Below are positions 49,181-63,369 of a stretch of 64,000 nt of DNA, piece by piece. The stretch's first letter is position 1, and each line of letters begins with the position of its first letter. The translations under genes and the position numbers were made by a program. The notes below the pieces were generated by a model. It ran no database searches. It was not told the origin of the DNA and saw nothing but the letters and a program-made list of their open reading frames with translations. Source of the DNA: Paramecium tetraurelia. Lineage: Eukaryota; Ciliophora; Oligohymenophorea; Peniculida; Parameciidae. Location of the stretch: NCBI RefSeq assembly GCF_000165425.1, contig NW_001799644.1, forward strand, positions 191,215 through 255,214. Direction: 5' to 3'.

Positions 49181-51643
49181 ATGAAACATAACAAATAATA
49201 GAGTCATTACGTTCTGGACTTCTCAGACATAGAAGACATCTCGGATAATGAGTCAGAGAGTTCTAATAAGTCGAATCAACAATAATAAATTAATCAAACT
49301 ACTCCAACTCCGAACAGAATAGAATTGCAGATTCCGAATATGCAAGTGAAAAAAGAGACAGTCGAAATTCCATCAATCTTGATACAAGAAGAGGAAGAAC
49401 CTGTAATAAGGAGAAAGTTGGATTTTTAAAATTAACAATGGTAGGTTAATTTTGATGAATTGTCGGAATAAGATCAACAAGAGAGTGACAGGTCAGCGGT
49501 TGCTATAGAAATCCCGAGAGACCCAAGTCCACCTACAGTAGCAGTTGAAGAACCTTAATATATTGAATAATATTTTGAAGATCAGAATGTGATTGAAGAA
49601 ATAGATATTGAATAAGAGTAATTGAAAATGGAGTAGAGGAAGGAACAATTGAAACAAGATCTAATAACTAAGAAACATTAACAATAAAAGCAGATTCCAA
49701 AGGTTCAATAGGTTTAAAAGGAGCAATAATAAGTCTAGGATGTAAACTAATAAAAAAATAAAAATTCTGAGGATAAATCAAAGTAAGTTTGTAAATAGAA
49801 ATTTTATAATCCCAAAAATTCATTGATTTATTTGAGATTAAAGGGGAGGGAGGATTTATATAAAAAATAAGAGTATGTAATAGATGAATAGACTAAACCT
49901 TAAGATTAGGATGAATTATTAGAAGGACTGGAGTGCATTAATAATTTATTGATTGGATTGTCTAAAATTAAGGATAAGAAGGTAGGTGTCGTTGAAAAGT
50001 AATAGAAGATATTGCCATTGTAGATCTAAAAGCATCGTTTAGATGATAAAGGAGATCATCACAAAGAGTCTAAACTTCAAAAGAAAGATGAAAAAGAAAA
50101 AGAAAAGGATAATGAATAATAAAAATAGAATACTAAGGATGCTCAAAAAAAGGATCAATAAATAACTGAATTAAATATTAAATAGTAATAGTTACAAGAA
50201 GCTCAATAAGCTAGATAGATCAGACATGAAAAGTAATAGTAGGAGAAGGAAAAGTAGAGACTATTAGAATAAAGGCAAGTTTATAAGATTCTAACAAAGA
50301 AGCAAGTCAACTAGGGATTAATACTCTACAAGTGCTAATTAAGATAAAAGCAAAAGGACTCTATAAAATGGTTAAGATATTCAGAGATTGCTTTAATAAG
50401 CAAAGGTGAAAGTGAGATCTTCAATTTTGAAAAGAGAATATCAGATCAATTATTTATGTAATTGCACAAGGCCAATATGAGATCGGTGGTAATAACTAAA
50501 TAAGCTATGTTTGATGTAGTAACTATACATTATGTGAAAGAATAAAAGGAAGTTGAGGAAGCCAAATAAAAGGACAAAGGATAAGTTGGGAAAAATGAAA
50601 GGGAAAATCAAATTGTTGAAGAAAAATAAATCAAAGAGAAGAAAGCAATACAAAATAATGATAAAAAGAAGAAGAATTAGGATTAATAAAAGAATGAGGT
50701 ATAATAATAAAAGAGTGATAAATAATAATAAAAGGGTGAAAAGCAATAATAAAAAGGTGATAAATAATAATAAAAAGATAAACAGTTAGAATAGCTATAG
50801 ACACAATAATTGTAATAAGAGAATGAAAAAGATTAATAGGATGCTAAAAGAACAAAAAATAAAGTTAGTTATTTGGAAAGTGATGAGGAAAAGAAAGATG
50901 AGGATCTATTAGATGCTGATTCAATTTAAATATTCAAAATTACTTAAGAGAGATAAAGAAAAATAGATAAGAAAGATAAAGAATAGAAATAACCACAAAG
51001 TAATTAGTAATAGGTTGAAGAATAAAAATAAATTGAATCAAATGAACTAAATTAAAATAATAATAATAATTAAAATAAGGAATAAAAGAAAGTTAAGAAT
51101 CTGAAAATAAAAGAATGTCCATTGAGTAGATTGGAAACTAATGATGAAATTAAGAAGAAAGAGTAAATTAATTAAAAAAGAAAAGAAAAACGAAGGTAAG
51201 AATATCAATAATATTTGAATGAAATAGAGCAAGAACAATTAGTTGAAGTTACTCATTCAAAACACAAAAAATAATAAAAAGAAACAAAATAATAAGAAAC
51301 CAATAAATAATAAATCAAATCAAGTAATAAAGGTTAAAAAATCAATAATTAATAAGAAATCTAGAATTTGGATGAACAAACTAATTCAAAAGATAAAGAA
51401 GAAACTAAACAGTCTAATTCTACAAAAAGAATAGGAAGGTAAAATACTAGAAATCATAAATCACCATCTCCATCGAAAGAATCGATCGAACCAGGTTATG
51501 TGTCTTCCAAACGTATATATGAAAATAGAGATCAAAAGAAAAAGAGGCTCAAGGTTTTAGAAGATGAAGAATCTGAATTTAGCTAACAAAATGTCAAATA
51601 GCCCCAAGTAAAAGAGCAAAAAAAAAGAGTTAGATAAAAATGA
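49181..51643 (+). CDS. Lys/Gln/Glu-rich low-complexity protein, 820 aa
   Basis: Intronless. The N-terminus is acidic (LDFSDIEDISDNESESSNKS) with Pro-rich patches. A short ordered segment occurs around YNPKNSLIYLRLKGREDLYK and again around LRYSEIALISKGESEIFNFE. The rest is charged helix or disordered. A tandem repeat at about 50,690-50,785 encodes KGDKQQQ-type units, with the glutamines written as TAA. The C-terminus is basic and has SPSPSKESIEPGY. No domain recognised; a nuclear or scaffold protein is a guess. The antisense strand appears open because of the K/Q richness. Confidence 0.8.
50690..50790 (+). repeat. Short tandem repeat coding KGDKQQQ-like units
   Basis: About five imperfect copies of an 18-21 nt unit (GATAAATAATAATAAAAG-like) within the Lys/Gln-rich gene. 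Confidence 0.75.
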
Positions 51644-51976
51644 GGATATATTTTATATAATTATCAATTTTCTTGTAATTTAAGATAAATAACAAAGCAT
51701 AATATAATTAGTATTAAAATGTAATGAGGATTAGAAATCTATTTGAAGAATTTAGTAATTAGAATTGAGTTTCAAAACAAAGAAGTTAATCATTCAAATA
51801 ATGATAATTGTAATCATTAAAGCATACAAAAATGGATAGTATAAAGCAAGATGCTACAAAAATAGTATTCAAATTAAAGCAATGAATGATATGCATCATA
51901 TAAATGGTGATAGTATTTTAACATCTACTTTAAATAGTGAAATTATAATATTTAATTAACATAATATTTAAAAACA
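51644..51976. other. Intergenic, nothing recognised
   Basis: AT-rich spacer of 333 bp between two plus-strand genes. Confidence 0.5.
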
Positions 51977-53138
51977 ATGTAAAGCTAATTCCCTAGTTAA
52001 TACCCCTAATTTGATGATTTAGAGGAAATAAGATAGTTCATAACAAGCAAAACAAATGCTATTGATCTCGGCCTTCAGATGCCACCCTACTTGTCATCCT
52101 TTTACTAGCCATTGAGAAAGCAAACTTTTTAAAATTATTTAGTATAAATTGTGATTTTAAAAATGCTAGGCTGCCAAAGTAAGCGATCCAAATTAGAGGA
52201 AGCAGGCAATCTACAAATACATTCAATTAGTCGATATCGAAATATTGAGTTTATTTTCTGAATAGATCATTAAGCCCTATTAGAATTTGATATTGGTGAG
52301 ACACTACGGGATTCCTTAAGATTTGGATGTGGAGAAACTAAAATTGGACAATAAGACATTGGGGGCATTGAATGATTTGGCTAGTTCCATAGCATAGTGG
52401 AATCTTTAAATTGAAATAGCTGTCGACAATATTACGAGAGTTCAGTTGTACGACCTTTGGAATCCAACAGGAAAGATTAAGGAGGCCTAATTGACAGCTG
52501 AAATCAAGGGAATTCTCAGTCCATAAGATGATTTTGATTTTAAGGTATGTAAGTAAATAAAATTAGACCTATTCAAAACATATATTAATAAGATTGTTGG
52601 CTTAGGGAGCAGACAAATTTGGAAAGTATTTATATTCAAATGGTTTATCTGAATCAAATTTGTCATATGGTGCAGCCTTAGTGATATATCACACCTTGGT
52701 TGGGAAGTCCGCTTTGCCATGGAATGTCATAATCCCTAATGTCTCATTAAAGTGGCTGGTATTGTTATGAATATAGCATGTAGTTTGGTGGATTGGTTGG
52801 ATCTTTAGCTTTGGGTAAGGTTTCAACGTATTTGGAGAAATGTGATTAGGTGTAATAGTTAAGTGGATGTGCAGAGGTGTTTTAAGAGATTACAAGTTTT
52901 CTGATTAATTTCAATGAAACCATATCTGTTGCAATAAGTGAAGTATTACTGACAGTGAATGAAGAATAAGAGAAATAGAAGAAATAAAGTAATAAGTGTT
53001 TGATTTTAAATAGATTTGGGTAATCTGATTGATTAATTCCTTGAATCGCCAGAATCGATTAAGGATGGTTAGACTGAAATAATTACTTGCGAGGATATTA
53101 TTAAACATGAATAGGATGAGTGGCAAATAATTTAATGA
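51977..53138 (+). CDS. Hypothetical protein with glycine-zipper segments
   Basis: 353 aa after introns at 52142-52169 (28 nt), 52545-52566 (22 nt), 52759-52783 (25 nt) and 52989-53013 (25 nt); the frame closes exactly. It begins MQSQFPSQYPQFDDLEEI, has a long helical middle (YIQLVDIEILSLFSEQIIKP, LDNKTLGALNDLASSIAQWN) and two small-residue hydrophobic stretches (GAALVIYHTLVGKSA and LFGGLVGSLALGK) that could insert in membranes or pack helices. The C-terminus is acidic and Gln-rich. I recognise no family. It is convergent with the giant Cys-rich gene, 46 bp between stops. Confidence 0.75.
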
Positions 53139-53184
53139 TTATTATATATGCAAAATAATTTAAATACTGTTATTATATATATTT

Positions 53185-56100
53185 CATAGATATAACATAA
53201 TTACTAATGGAAGAAGTAGATGTTACTGATAATTTTGATTGGATTTAGTTGAGTTAAACAGTGTGGGAATAGATTCAGGACCACTTTGACAAAAGCTTTT
53301 ATATTGATTCCAATGACATTCATCCTTTCTAACCAAACATAATTCTTCTTGGTAATTGTAGTTGCATTACAAAGTGCATGAATTTAATAATTAGCTCCAT
53401 TCACACTTCGGGGATTGTGAGCAAATTGCAGATGTCATCAGATCATTGCATAAGAGTGAGGAACACTAATTATTAATGAAATAGCAAATTCCTTTGTATG
53501 AGTTGCATTCACAGACCTCTTTTATGAATTCACATTACACACATTTGTAATTTCTTAAGACACATGCATAATTGTTGACCTCATTGCCATGACATAATGA
53601 AGAGGATGTACCCAACATTGAACATGATTGTGATGTGCATATCTTAGTTGTATCTAGTAAATTTTGTTATTGCCAATTGCATTTTTGATTGTTGACAGTC
53701 AATTAGTTACAGATTGCTGGGTCATTAATTTCTTAGCAAGATTTTATGAGTTAGCATTAATTATTGATAAAAGCACAATTCTTCGTAAATTCACATTCTT
53801 GTTGTTCCTTGATATTATTGCATTGTTTCAATTTGCAAGTTCCATCAAAAATGCAATATTAGTTAAGACAGGACTCTGAGTATTTACAAATTAATTCAAA
53901 ATTATTATATGAGTAACATTGACTAGTGTTAACTATCTACAAACAAGCAGTTCCTTTGAAATAGATATTTTAACAATCATAGGAATCTATAATGTCTTCA
54001 CATCTACTTGCCTAAGCACACTATTTATATTTGTTGAGGTAACACTTTAAGTTATTTAAAGTCTAACCCTCACATTCATTTTATGATAAATGTTGACACT
54101 ATTTAAAAGAACACACATTTTGTTAATATCTGCATGAATTCTACATCTGACAATCCTATTTACTTAGATTATAACAAACTTCAGTGGAGGGAGGACAACC
54201 ACACTTGGAAAAGTCATGATTCCAAATACAATACGAAAGTTATTTGCATGCATTGATATTTAAATTGTCACATTTAGTTTTGGTCAATTGATAAACACAT
54301 CTTTCTTCAATTTCATTATATTCAACATAACCATTGGCTAACATTCTACAGGTAAGTTCATTTACATTACTCAACGATATATATGATTCTTGTAGGTTAT
54401 CAAAATATTAACATTTATTATCTTTGAATATACATGGTTCATATAAGACTTTCATGCATCCCTGTTTATTTAATCCAATAGTAGAACAAGTCAATTGATG
54501 TGGATTATAGATACTAGTGCAAGTCTAATTTGCAGAATTAAAAAGACACAACTTATCCTTGATTAACACACATGATTCTCGAGTGACTTGTAGATCATCA
54601 TCACAATAAAGTTTGATATCGATCAATTTACACTAATCAGCATGCCAATAATAATAGCCACTCTTGCTGAGACAAGCAAACTTAGAAATGCCTTCTAATT
54701 TAGTGTTATCAACGTAATTTACACAGCTATTATTATTGCCATATTGACACTTAAGTTAGGGTATCAATGAACAAGCCTTTATAGAAACATTAGTAATTTC
54801 ACTGCATTGTGAATACTTGGATTAGATTTAAAAATTGACACATTAATTATCGACATATTGACATGCATAATTCTTATTATTGACACATGTAAATTTACTT
54901 ATTCCCTCAGAATCGCAATGTATATCATCCAATACAATACACGAGTTATTCATGTAAACCCTATTCTAAGAGAAGTTGCGACATACATTGATGTTAACGT
55001 TGATCATGAATTAGTCACCCTCTTGATAGTTTAAACATCTGAGATTAGACCATTTGCAATTTTAGGATGGATTAGTAATTCTAAGGCAAGTCCAAACATT
55101 GATGTCAGCATTACACGATAGAGTTGAAAATGTGGAGTCATCTTGGATATTCATGCATTAATTATGAATCCATTGACAGTAAGTGTTTGGTGTATGCAAT
55201 TAGAGACAATCTGATAGGGTTAGTTAACTCTGACATGCAATATTGACAATTGGATCACCTAGATCGATTGAAGACTTATATTATATCTGGTTGTAATTTA
55301 GGATATTTGTGCATTTATATTGTACATATGTTGTTTCCTGCTTTGAATAATAGATGCAGACATTCTTATTGGCTGTGGCTGGTAAGTTAAAGAAATCCAC
55401 TTTGTGATTCAATACATATTCTAGACAACCTTTATTAGTATCCCAGATACAACTGAATACATCATTCAATAAACAGGATTGCTAATTGTAAATAGAAAGA
55501 CAAGATGTAATCTCCAATATTTCTTAGCATTGGTTATTATTCCATTCACAGGTTTTATTGATGACACTACGACATGCAAATTTACTATAAGTAGTATCAC
55601 ATTCGACTGGAGTGTATGAGAAACTTTCACATGAGTTAGTCTATTAGTTGTACTTACATTTGAGATTCTAGTTGTTTCTACAAAAGTTGATGTAACCATT
55701 GGAAAGTTAGCATGAAGTGAAATCCTCAATCTTAATAGAACATTTTGAATTTGTCCATTGGCATATTTATCGAGTAATATTCTTGCATGTATATTCTGAA
55801 ACATCATCCTCACATTTCTGTAATATAAAATTAGCATCCTCACAAATGTCATCTTTCCAATAGCAATTGGCAAGTTTGGTTTCCGTCAAACAAGCCTCTC
55901 GATTTAAACCTAGACCTGTACATTTAAATACAGACTTGTATGTAGTTGTAGCCAATGATTCGCAACCTTGTTAATTCGACTTTTAGATACACTTTAAACC
56001 ACTTATTTTGGCACAAAGACCTTGAGAGTTTAAATTAGTTGCCACCACTTAGGCTTCACAACTAGTAACTGCAAATTATGTTTTTGTATCTTCTGAACAT

Positions 56101-59100
56101 AAATTGTCATTTGAATTCCATTGACAATTTAATCTGGCTACTGCCAAACAAGCATTTTTATTAAGATTAGCGCATGAGGTCAAATAGGTGGCTTATTTAA
56201 GTGTTAATTCAACACATTCCTTATTGTACCATCTCAAGTAGAGAGTAGGTGAATAAACTGATCCTAGTAAATAACATGCCTTTTGATTCAATTAATTAGT
56301 GTAATGCATTAATTTCAAGTTATCTGTTCTAATAGAGACCGTAGGACAAGTCCAATCATCATTATTAAAGAGGTAGGCAGCAGTCTCAATCTGAACACAT
56401 CCATATCTATTAATTTTACTCGAAGCAGATAATGATGAGGATGTACAGGATTGATAAACAGAATTAACATAATTAGCATAGCATGCCAAATTAGCAAAGA
56501 TGCATTGGATTTCAGATTAGATATCTGAGCATGAGTTAAAGTAGGAATAATAAGTGAGTTTACAAAGATGAGTATTGAAATCGTAAGCACATTGATTATT
56601 ATCATTATCACTTATGGTTTAACAAAGATTATAATTGACCTGGATATTTTAGATACTAAGACAACTTGGTATATTTGATTCAACATGTACACATTCGTTA
56701 TTTATATATTAGTACAACAAATTATTCGTATTATTATCTAAGCAATTCTGACTCAGAGTAGTTTCCTTAATCTAACATAAATTTGTAGTAAAATCATAAG
56801 AACAATTAGGATACTGCTTGCAAAAGTGGAATGAAGTATAATCAAATTGATTGCATGTAAAGGAATCAAGTTCTGTTACATTAAAGCAGATACTATTGTG
56901 AAATACACAATATTATCCTTTTAATTTATTATTCACACATTAATCCTTGTTGATGATCTCATTACAAGTTCGAGGTAGCTAAAATTAACAATACCCATTC
57001 AAGAACTCGCAATAGATATTTTGGGATTTGCAAACACTCTAAGATAATCCTGGAAGATCACAAGGCACATTATTGACTTGACCAACAATGCATTGTGAGT
57101 TGAAACCATAACAATTCTATGCACTCATTGAGCATGTTGACCAAGAATACGTTAAGATGGAATCTACTCTCTTGATACAATCAAAGCTTTATGGCAAACA
57201 TTGTTTAAGATTAGAATTATAGACACATTTTAATTGGTTACTAGTAATGCATGCTTAGTAATTTCTCACTTCACATGCCACTGGATTATGAGTTCTATGA
57301 TATTAGCATTGATCTTGATAGAAGATGCATTTCCCAATAGTCCATTATAAACAAGCAGTCTACGACATTGCCAATAAATGGCAATAAGGTATAATGGATG
57401 ATGTTAAGGCAATACATTTCATACTAGTGGTAGAATAATAACAATTATCTGTTGCTTTACTGCATATTATCTTATTAGTTGAAGTACTTGCTGCCAAACT
57501 AGTACATGTTGACTTATTAAACTCTTAATTAGTGCATCTGGTATCTATGTAATCGAATTTCTAAAAGGTTGTGAATTTGCATCCTTATGATGGATTGGCA
57601 ATTTATTTACAAGCATCAGCATTGGCTTGTTCACACAACATTTCACTCAAGTACAATTAATCTAATCTACTCGATGTATTTGATACATCAAAACATTTGT
57701 TCTGATCAAATAAACAAGTTCCAGTAGTATATTATACGCATCTGTGAAAATTGATTGATTGACTAGCACCACAATCAGTTAAAACATCATTTCTTACTTC
57801 GCAATTTAAAGTGCTCTCATTGAATTAGCAATGATGGTAATAGTGATATTAAATAGAGGTTGAAGCTCTTTGTGAAGTACAAGCCTGTCGATTGAGTTAA
57901 AATTGATCGCAGTATTGGAATAGCTGATCGTATTATCTGCATTCAGCGAAGTAAGTGTCCCACATGCATTTCTAATTCTGAGTCTCAATGCTCTTACATG
58001 TTGATTATGATACATAGGCAGTACAACTCAACTAGCTTAGCATTTCTTAACTAGTATCCATACATTTATCATTCAAAATATCGTAATAACACTTACTAGT
58101 AGATTATAAACATGCAAATCTATTAAAATTGGATGAGCAATTGTTAATAATGATATCATTGTAACATAACTTTAGCTTTTCATCGTAAATACATGGTTGA
58201 TTACTGTATACATTCATAACACACACATTTCGATTTACATTTCTCCATGAGATGCATTGAATATTATTCACTTCCTATATTGACAATTCTACGCACTTCC
58301 CTTGATTCCATTGTCTGAATTGCTTAATGACATTCACATTGTAGCAATCACTCTCCTCTTAAATGAGTTGATCTTGTTGGGATCCTTCATAACAGGAGAA
58401 TGACTCCCAATCATAGAGGCAATCATTAGTCGGATTTCTCACCTTAGCATTAAGACAGACTCTGAATGACACATTGGTTAATTGGTTGCAATAGTAGGTA
58501 TCACTATTCAAAATAGTCATACACTAATTCAAATAGTCATCCCATTTACAGAGATCATTGACAATATTATAGCAATGGTACTTGTTAATCATTCTGTTGT
58601 TGCAATTAATTTGTAATTTGACCTAATATTCACATTGGTAATTAATTGGATTAAACATAACTAAAATAGTCTATATAAATAGATATACAATTATCTTTCC
58701 TAAAGTTTATACACATATTCCTGTTCATTTTGTACACATATGGCAGTGTATTAAACAAGTACTTCAATTCGTAATCAATGAAATTAATGCATTGTTCATT
58801 ATACCAAATGCAATGTTGATCCGATTTCTAGATTTTCAAGCATACATACTTGTTGAATGCTTGTTGGCATGTCAATGAAAATGCGTAAGCCTCGCTCATC
58901 GAAAAACAATGACCGTCTTACCAATCACAATAATCTTACAAATATTTACAATAATAGATATCTATTCCTAATTGATTACATCCATACAAAGGCATACATG
59001 ACAACAGGTCATTCTGTTCATTTTCATCGATGCCCTGCCATAAACAGATTCCACTGGATAAACAATCAGGTTTCTTCCTAAGACTAAAACAAAAGTTTGA

Positions 59101-60221
59101 ACAATATTGTTTGTTGATATCAAAATAACAGTACTTTATTTGTTCACATCGATAATAAGGTTCGAAATCTCGTTGTAACATGCATTCCTAGTCCAAGTCA
59201 ACCTTTGACTCCCCTTCTCGACATGTGAATTCTTGAGTTTTGTTTGGGATGTAGCATTTCCTTGTTTTTGATTTGTAGATTGAACATAACTAATAGCTCA
59301 ATTATTTGCATTAGATCTGATTGTCATCAATAAAGGAAGTAGTAGCCAATAGAGCTGGCGACACTTGTTGACATCTGCCATTCATAAATATCACAAAACT
59401 AGTGTTTTTTTCGACGTACTTGCAATAGAGATGATTGACTCCAAAAGTATCTTGAGACAGATTAATTAAAAGGTTGAAATCGTCGTCATCTCTAATGTCA
59501 ATGGCATTGCATCCCAGTCGAAATCTGTTGCTTTCGGTTTAATACTTCTCCCCAAACATAAAGGGTTTGAAGAATTGATTTCGGGTATAGCTATTTTATA
59601 ATAAACTTAAATCTTAATCTATTTTTTATGCTGAATTCAATATATATTGATTCACTTCCCACTACAAATCAGGCTCATATGACAACAATTCCCATAAGAC
59701 TGTGTGATGGATGACCAAATAGTTGGTTACATATTGACAAGCATTACTACTGTAATAGACCACGTTAAAGTTCTCCTGGATTTTGTTGATATCTTGTCCC
59801 GTGACAGTCAAGCATTGGTTGTTCTCCCATTTACAAATAGAGTGTGGATTCTGTATTGCTAGACAGCCGTATCGGTTGAGATTATCGGAGCATTGTTCGC
59901 TCTCCAAATCATTAATCTACTAGCATCTTCCGTCGAACTTGCCTTTCATTAACACATTTAATACAGTATGCGACTTTTGCGATGCTGGATCCCAATTGGG
60001 ATGTGCACCCGACTTTATTTATGTAGATATTGCATCCAATTAGATAATTATCACTTTCCTTGCATTATTCAAACACGAAATCCCACATGCCTAATCTGAA
60101 TCACATACTTACAATAAACTTATTCACTTGAAATGCATTCCGAGTAAGTTTGATGCTCTAAACACTTATCTATCAGACCAAGCGTACTTTAGCATAAAAA
60201 TAATAAATAAACAATCATCAT
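53185..60221 (-). CDS. Giant cysteine-rich surface protein (ciliate surface antigen-like)
   Basis: About 2,320 aa. The signal peptide is MMIVYLLFLCQSTLG. Almost every 8-15 residues there is a Cys, often in a C-x-W-x(4-6)-C pattern (CKWENNQC, CKWDDYLNQC, CNWQQQ, CEWSQLLNSC), as in repeat-built Paramecium surface antigens. The last residues, QQHLLLPLVIMLYL, form a short hydrophobic tail like a GPI-attachment signal, preceded by a Ser/Asn-rich linker. The size fits i-antigens (2,200-2,700 aa). Few small introns are present, for example 20 nt near 60,140 and 28 nt near 58,670; not every one is placed. Adhesion or barrier function on the cell surface is inferred. Expression control, usually exclusive in this family, cannot be seen. 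Confidence 0.8.
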
Positions 60222-60323
60222 ATTATAATAATTATTATATAATAATCCTCCCAATAATCATTGAATTCATTTGGATCTAAAAATTGGCATGTAATCATTT
60301 ACAATTTAATATATCTAGAAACC

Positions 60324-62315
60324 ATGAACGAAGAAGAATCCACCTCATTCCATCAATTGTCAGCAAACGACAGAGCATCCAATTTACAATACATGTAAAC
60401 TTGGTTTCTCAATCAAAAATTAGCCATCACCAACACTGAATTGCTCACCACACAAATCTTTGAAGATCTCAAAAAACAATGCGAATTACAAATCGATATC
60501 CTCCAATCCTCCCCAGAATTCCAAGAAACCAAACTATTGCTTAACTCCTTCTATGCCCAAGCACACAGAATCAACTTGAAAATCAAGAGAAAAACAGAAC
60601 CTCGCTCCCAATTCCAAGACAGAATCAAGTACTACAAAGTCAACGAGGATGAGGAAGTCGAAAAGAACAGAGAAATATTGATCGAAGTCAAAAAGAAACT
60701 GCTCTGTGTTATTAGAATATCCAAAGCCATCCCCTTCGTCATCAATTTCATTAAATCCTAAAATGTGAGAGACAAACAATACAAACTCACCTTAATGGTC
60801 GAAGATGCCTTGTTAGACGGCATCAATTGGTATCTTATGCTCCACAATATCAAAGACTCCTAATGGAATAAGGAATTGCCATAGGAATGCAAACTAAAGG
60901 AAATTCTCCACTAATTGCTCACCATCATTTGGCAATAGAGACAGGACTTGAAGAACGAATTAAATGAAATCTTCTTTCGGTTAAAAAAGACCCAACTTAT
61001 CAAATTGTTGGATAAGCAAGGGGAAATAGGTGAAAAGAACGATGAGTTCACATAGCAATCTACCCAAATCTTAAAACAATTACAAGAGTTTTGCAGTGGA
61101 CTTGAAACCATCAAACTATCACCCAATAAAGCAAATGGATTGTATTACTTATAAAGGATCCTACTATCGTATTGTTGGGTCAAACAGATTGAACTCTCAG
61201 AAATACTCTATCACACCAGAATTTCAGGTAGACTAGATAAATTAAAATAAGACAAGGATCATAGCAATGTCATTAGATTAAGATAGAAAATCACATTCTT
61301 AAGATTCGTATATCGAATTCCTGCTGTTAAAATGTGGTGTGAATAAAATCAGATCATCCCTTTTGAAATGCAATCAAACATACCTCAATACCTCCAAGAA
61401 GAATATGATCAGTTCATGAGTGATAAAAAAGAAAAACTCTTCTCGGATACAAAGGAAGACTATTTCATTGAGTCCCAATTGAAATTTCTAGTCAAGAATT
61501 TTCAACTTTACAAAAACAAAATCAGAGTCATATTCAATGACTTACGATTCATTTAGAATAAACAAGAGATATATGAACTATATAAAGAGTATGTGTATGA
61601 TGGTGATATTGATAAGGTTTAGAATCTACAATTCTAAAAACAATAGAAGGATATCATAATTGCTTGTTGCATACGGAATTTAGAAATCAAACTCTCAAAT
61701 GAAGATTTCACTAAGTCAGTTTTCCCTCTTATTAAGTTCAACTTCCTATTAAAAAAAGAGAAGCACTTTCAATTCCAGCAATCCTCATATGATAAGTCTT
61801 ATTACTCCTTCTTAGCCAAGCCTTCGATTGTTAAGATATTTCTCATCGACATCTTGGCTCTAGAGTAGCCATTTCCGTATATTTTTGAATACATCTATTA
61901 TGAAGACGGGAAGTTACAGCAATCTATGAAAAGCACTACTCTTTAAGGCTAATTCTTTTATTGTCCCCAAGTGAGAGAACATTTATCCAAAAGATATCAA
62001 TTTAATATCAAGTTAATTGAAAGTGAAAATAGAGTGACTTTTACTTATCTACCAACTATTCACTATGATTATGTTAAACCAGCTGCAACCATCTTATGGG
62101 AAGACATACTGTTATAGGATCTCAAACTCATTGAATTCAATAGACATTAACTAGTAGATGAAATCAATTTTATGGTTCACAGTCATCAATTCTAGACAAT
62201 CAAGCAATAAATATCACAAGAATCAAAATATTTTAGTGATCATCTTAAAATTATGAATGAGCTCGAAGTATTTTGTAGTTTGAATTACAATGGAAAGAAG
62301 CTTAGATGTATATGA
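60324..62315 (+). CDS. Hypothetical protein, 663 aa
   Basis: Intronless from ATG 60324 to TGA 62315, divergent from the surface protein gene by 102 bp. Mostly helical with many Lys, Leu and Gln: QYMQTWFLNQKLAITNTELL, LLLNSFYAQAHRINLKIKRK, LTLMVEDALLDGINWYLMLH. No signal peptide, membrane span or known motif. The first 500 bases use C-ending codons (CTC, ATC, TCC) much more than neighbours and so look less AT-rich. Function unknown. Confidence 0.8.
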
Positions 62316-62518
62316 TGATTCTAATTTATCTATTTAATTAATATATTATGATCTATAAAAAGTCTATATATCTTAGAATTTATTGTTATATTATATTACT
62401 ATAATGAGTAATCACACTCTAATGTATTTTTAAAACAGATTATTAATGTAAAGGTATTAAAGTAATGTCTATTTAGAATTTATAATTATTATTTTAATAA
62501 ATTTGCATTAATTAAATT

Positions 62519-63205
62519 TCAAGACAGTTATAATTATTACTTAATAATAAGTTCATTAAAAATATTTAGTAAGTCCATTTTAGGTATTTAGGGTTTGAGT
62601 CTCAAAATCATTTGAATCAAGATTTGATAATCAGTTGCACTGTAGATTCCAAAATCTAAGATTGCTTATTCGATTTCATTCAACAAATCCTCGTACTCTA
62701 TGTTAAAATCCTTGACTGTCAATTCTACTTGGTGCCAAGGTCTAGAAAATATAGAGTAAATGACTCACATTTGATCATTCTTCTTATTCACTTTTACTTC
62801 ATTAGTCTTGATTTTATATAAAGATCCTAATTATATGGTGCTGAATGGAAAAATCTTTTGAGGAGATTTCAGATTTTTTTATCTTCTCAAAAGGGGTTCT
62901 TGGAATAGCAATTAGGTTTCATCGCGAATATTTTTAGGACTCAATGATGTGAAGCTCTCAGAAATAGTCTTGCGTCTAAACAAATAAGTTGGATAGAGCA
63001 AATAATCTTATTTTCTATTGACTCTCTTGCAATTCATAGGTTCAATACTTTGCTTAGGAGAATTGGGAAGTTTTCGTGGCGATATTAAAATCTGAGGGAT
63101 TTGCTATGATATTTCCTTTAACTATTATAAATGATTCCAAATCTGTTGGGATATCATGTTTCTACCACCCAAATTACGCGCATCTGGTGTAAATGGAGGC
63201 ATCAT
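62519..63205 (-). CDS. Hypothetical protein, 219 aa
   Basis: One 27-nt intron (62742-62768). Begins MMPPFTPDARNLGGRNM, with basic Ser/Pro segments (LISPRKLPNSPKQS, FTSLSPKNIRDETQ) and a more ordered acidic C-terminal part (VKDFNIEYEDLLNEIEQAIL). No recognised domain. The SP-rich part suggests a phosphoregulated adaptor (inference). Confidence 0.7.
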
Positions 63206-63369
63206 TCACTTTGAAAAAGTTGTTAAATATAATATAAATTCATTTTTATAATCAAAGTCACATCTCTAATTTCCTTCACATCCTCAATAGATATTCAAAT
63301 GTAACCCAATCATAATTGGTACTCTACACTAATAATACAATAATTATTAGTAATTATTAATAAAAATAA

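Noticed and set aside
50450-51238. Minus-strand Leu/Ile-rich ORFs that look like membrane proteins
   Set aside because: Antisense of the Lys/Gln-rich repeat gene; AAA/TAA codons read backwards give Phe and Leu.
53207-53592. Plus-strand ORF of 120 aa with one apparent 23-nt intron that closes in frame
   Set aside because: It lies entirely antisense to the C-terminal end of the giant Cys-rich gene, whose regular cysteines and hydrophobic tail are better evidence for coding. Open antisense frames arise easily when only TGA is a stop.
55466-55873. 135-aa minus-strand ORF beginning MPIAIGKMTF
   Set aside because: Wrong frame of the Cys-rich gene; the Cys-containing frame continues through TAA and TAG codons.
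58857-59081. Plus-strand 74-aa ORF
   Set aside because: Antisense shadow of the Cys-rich gene.
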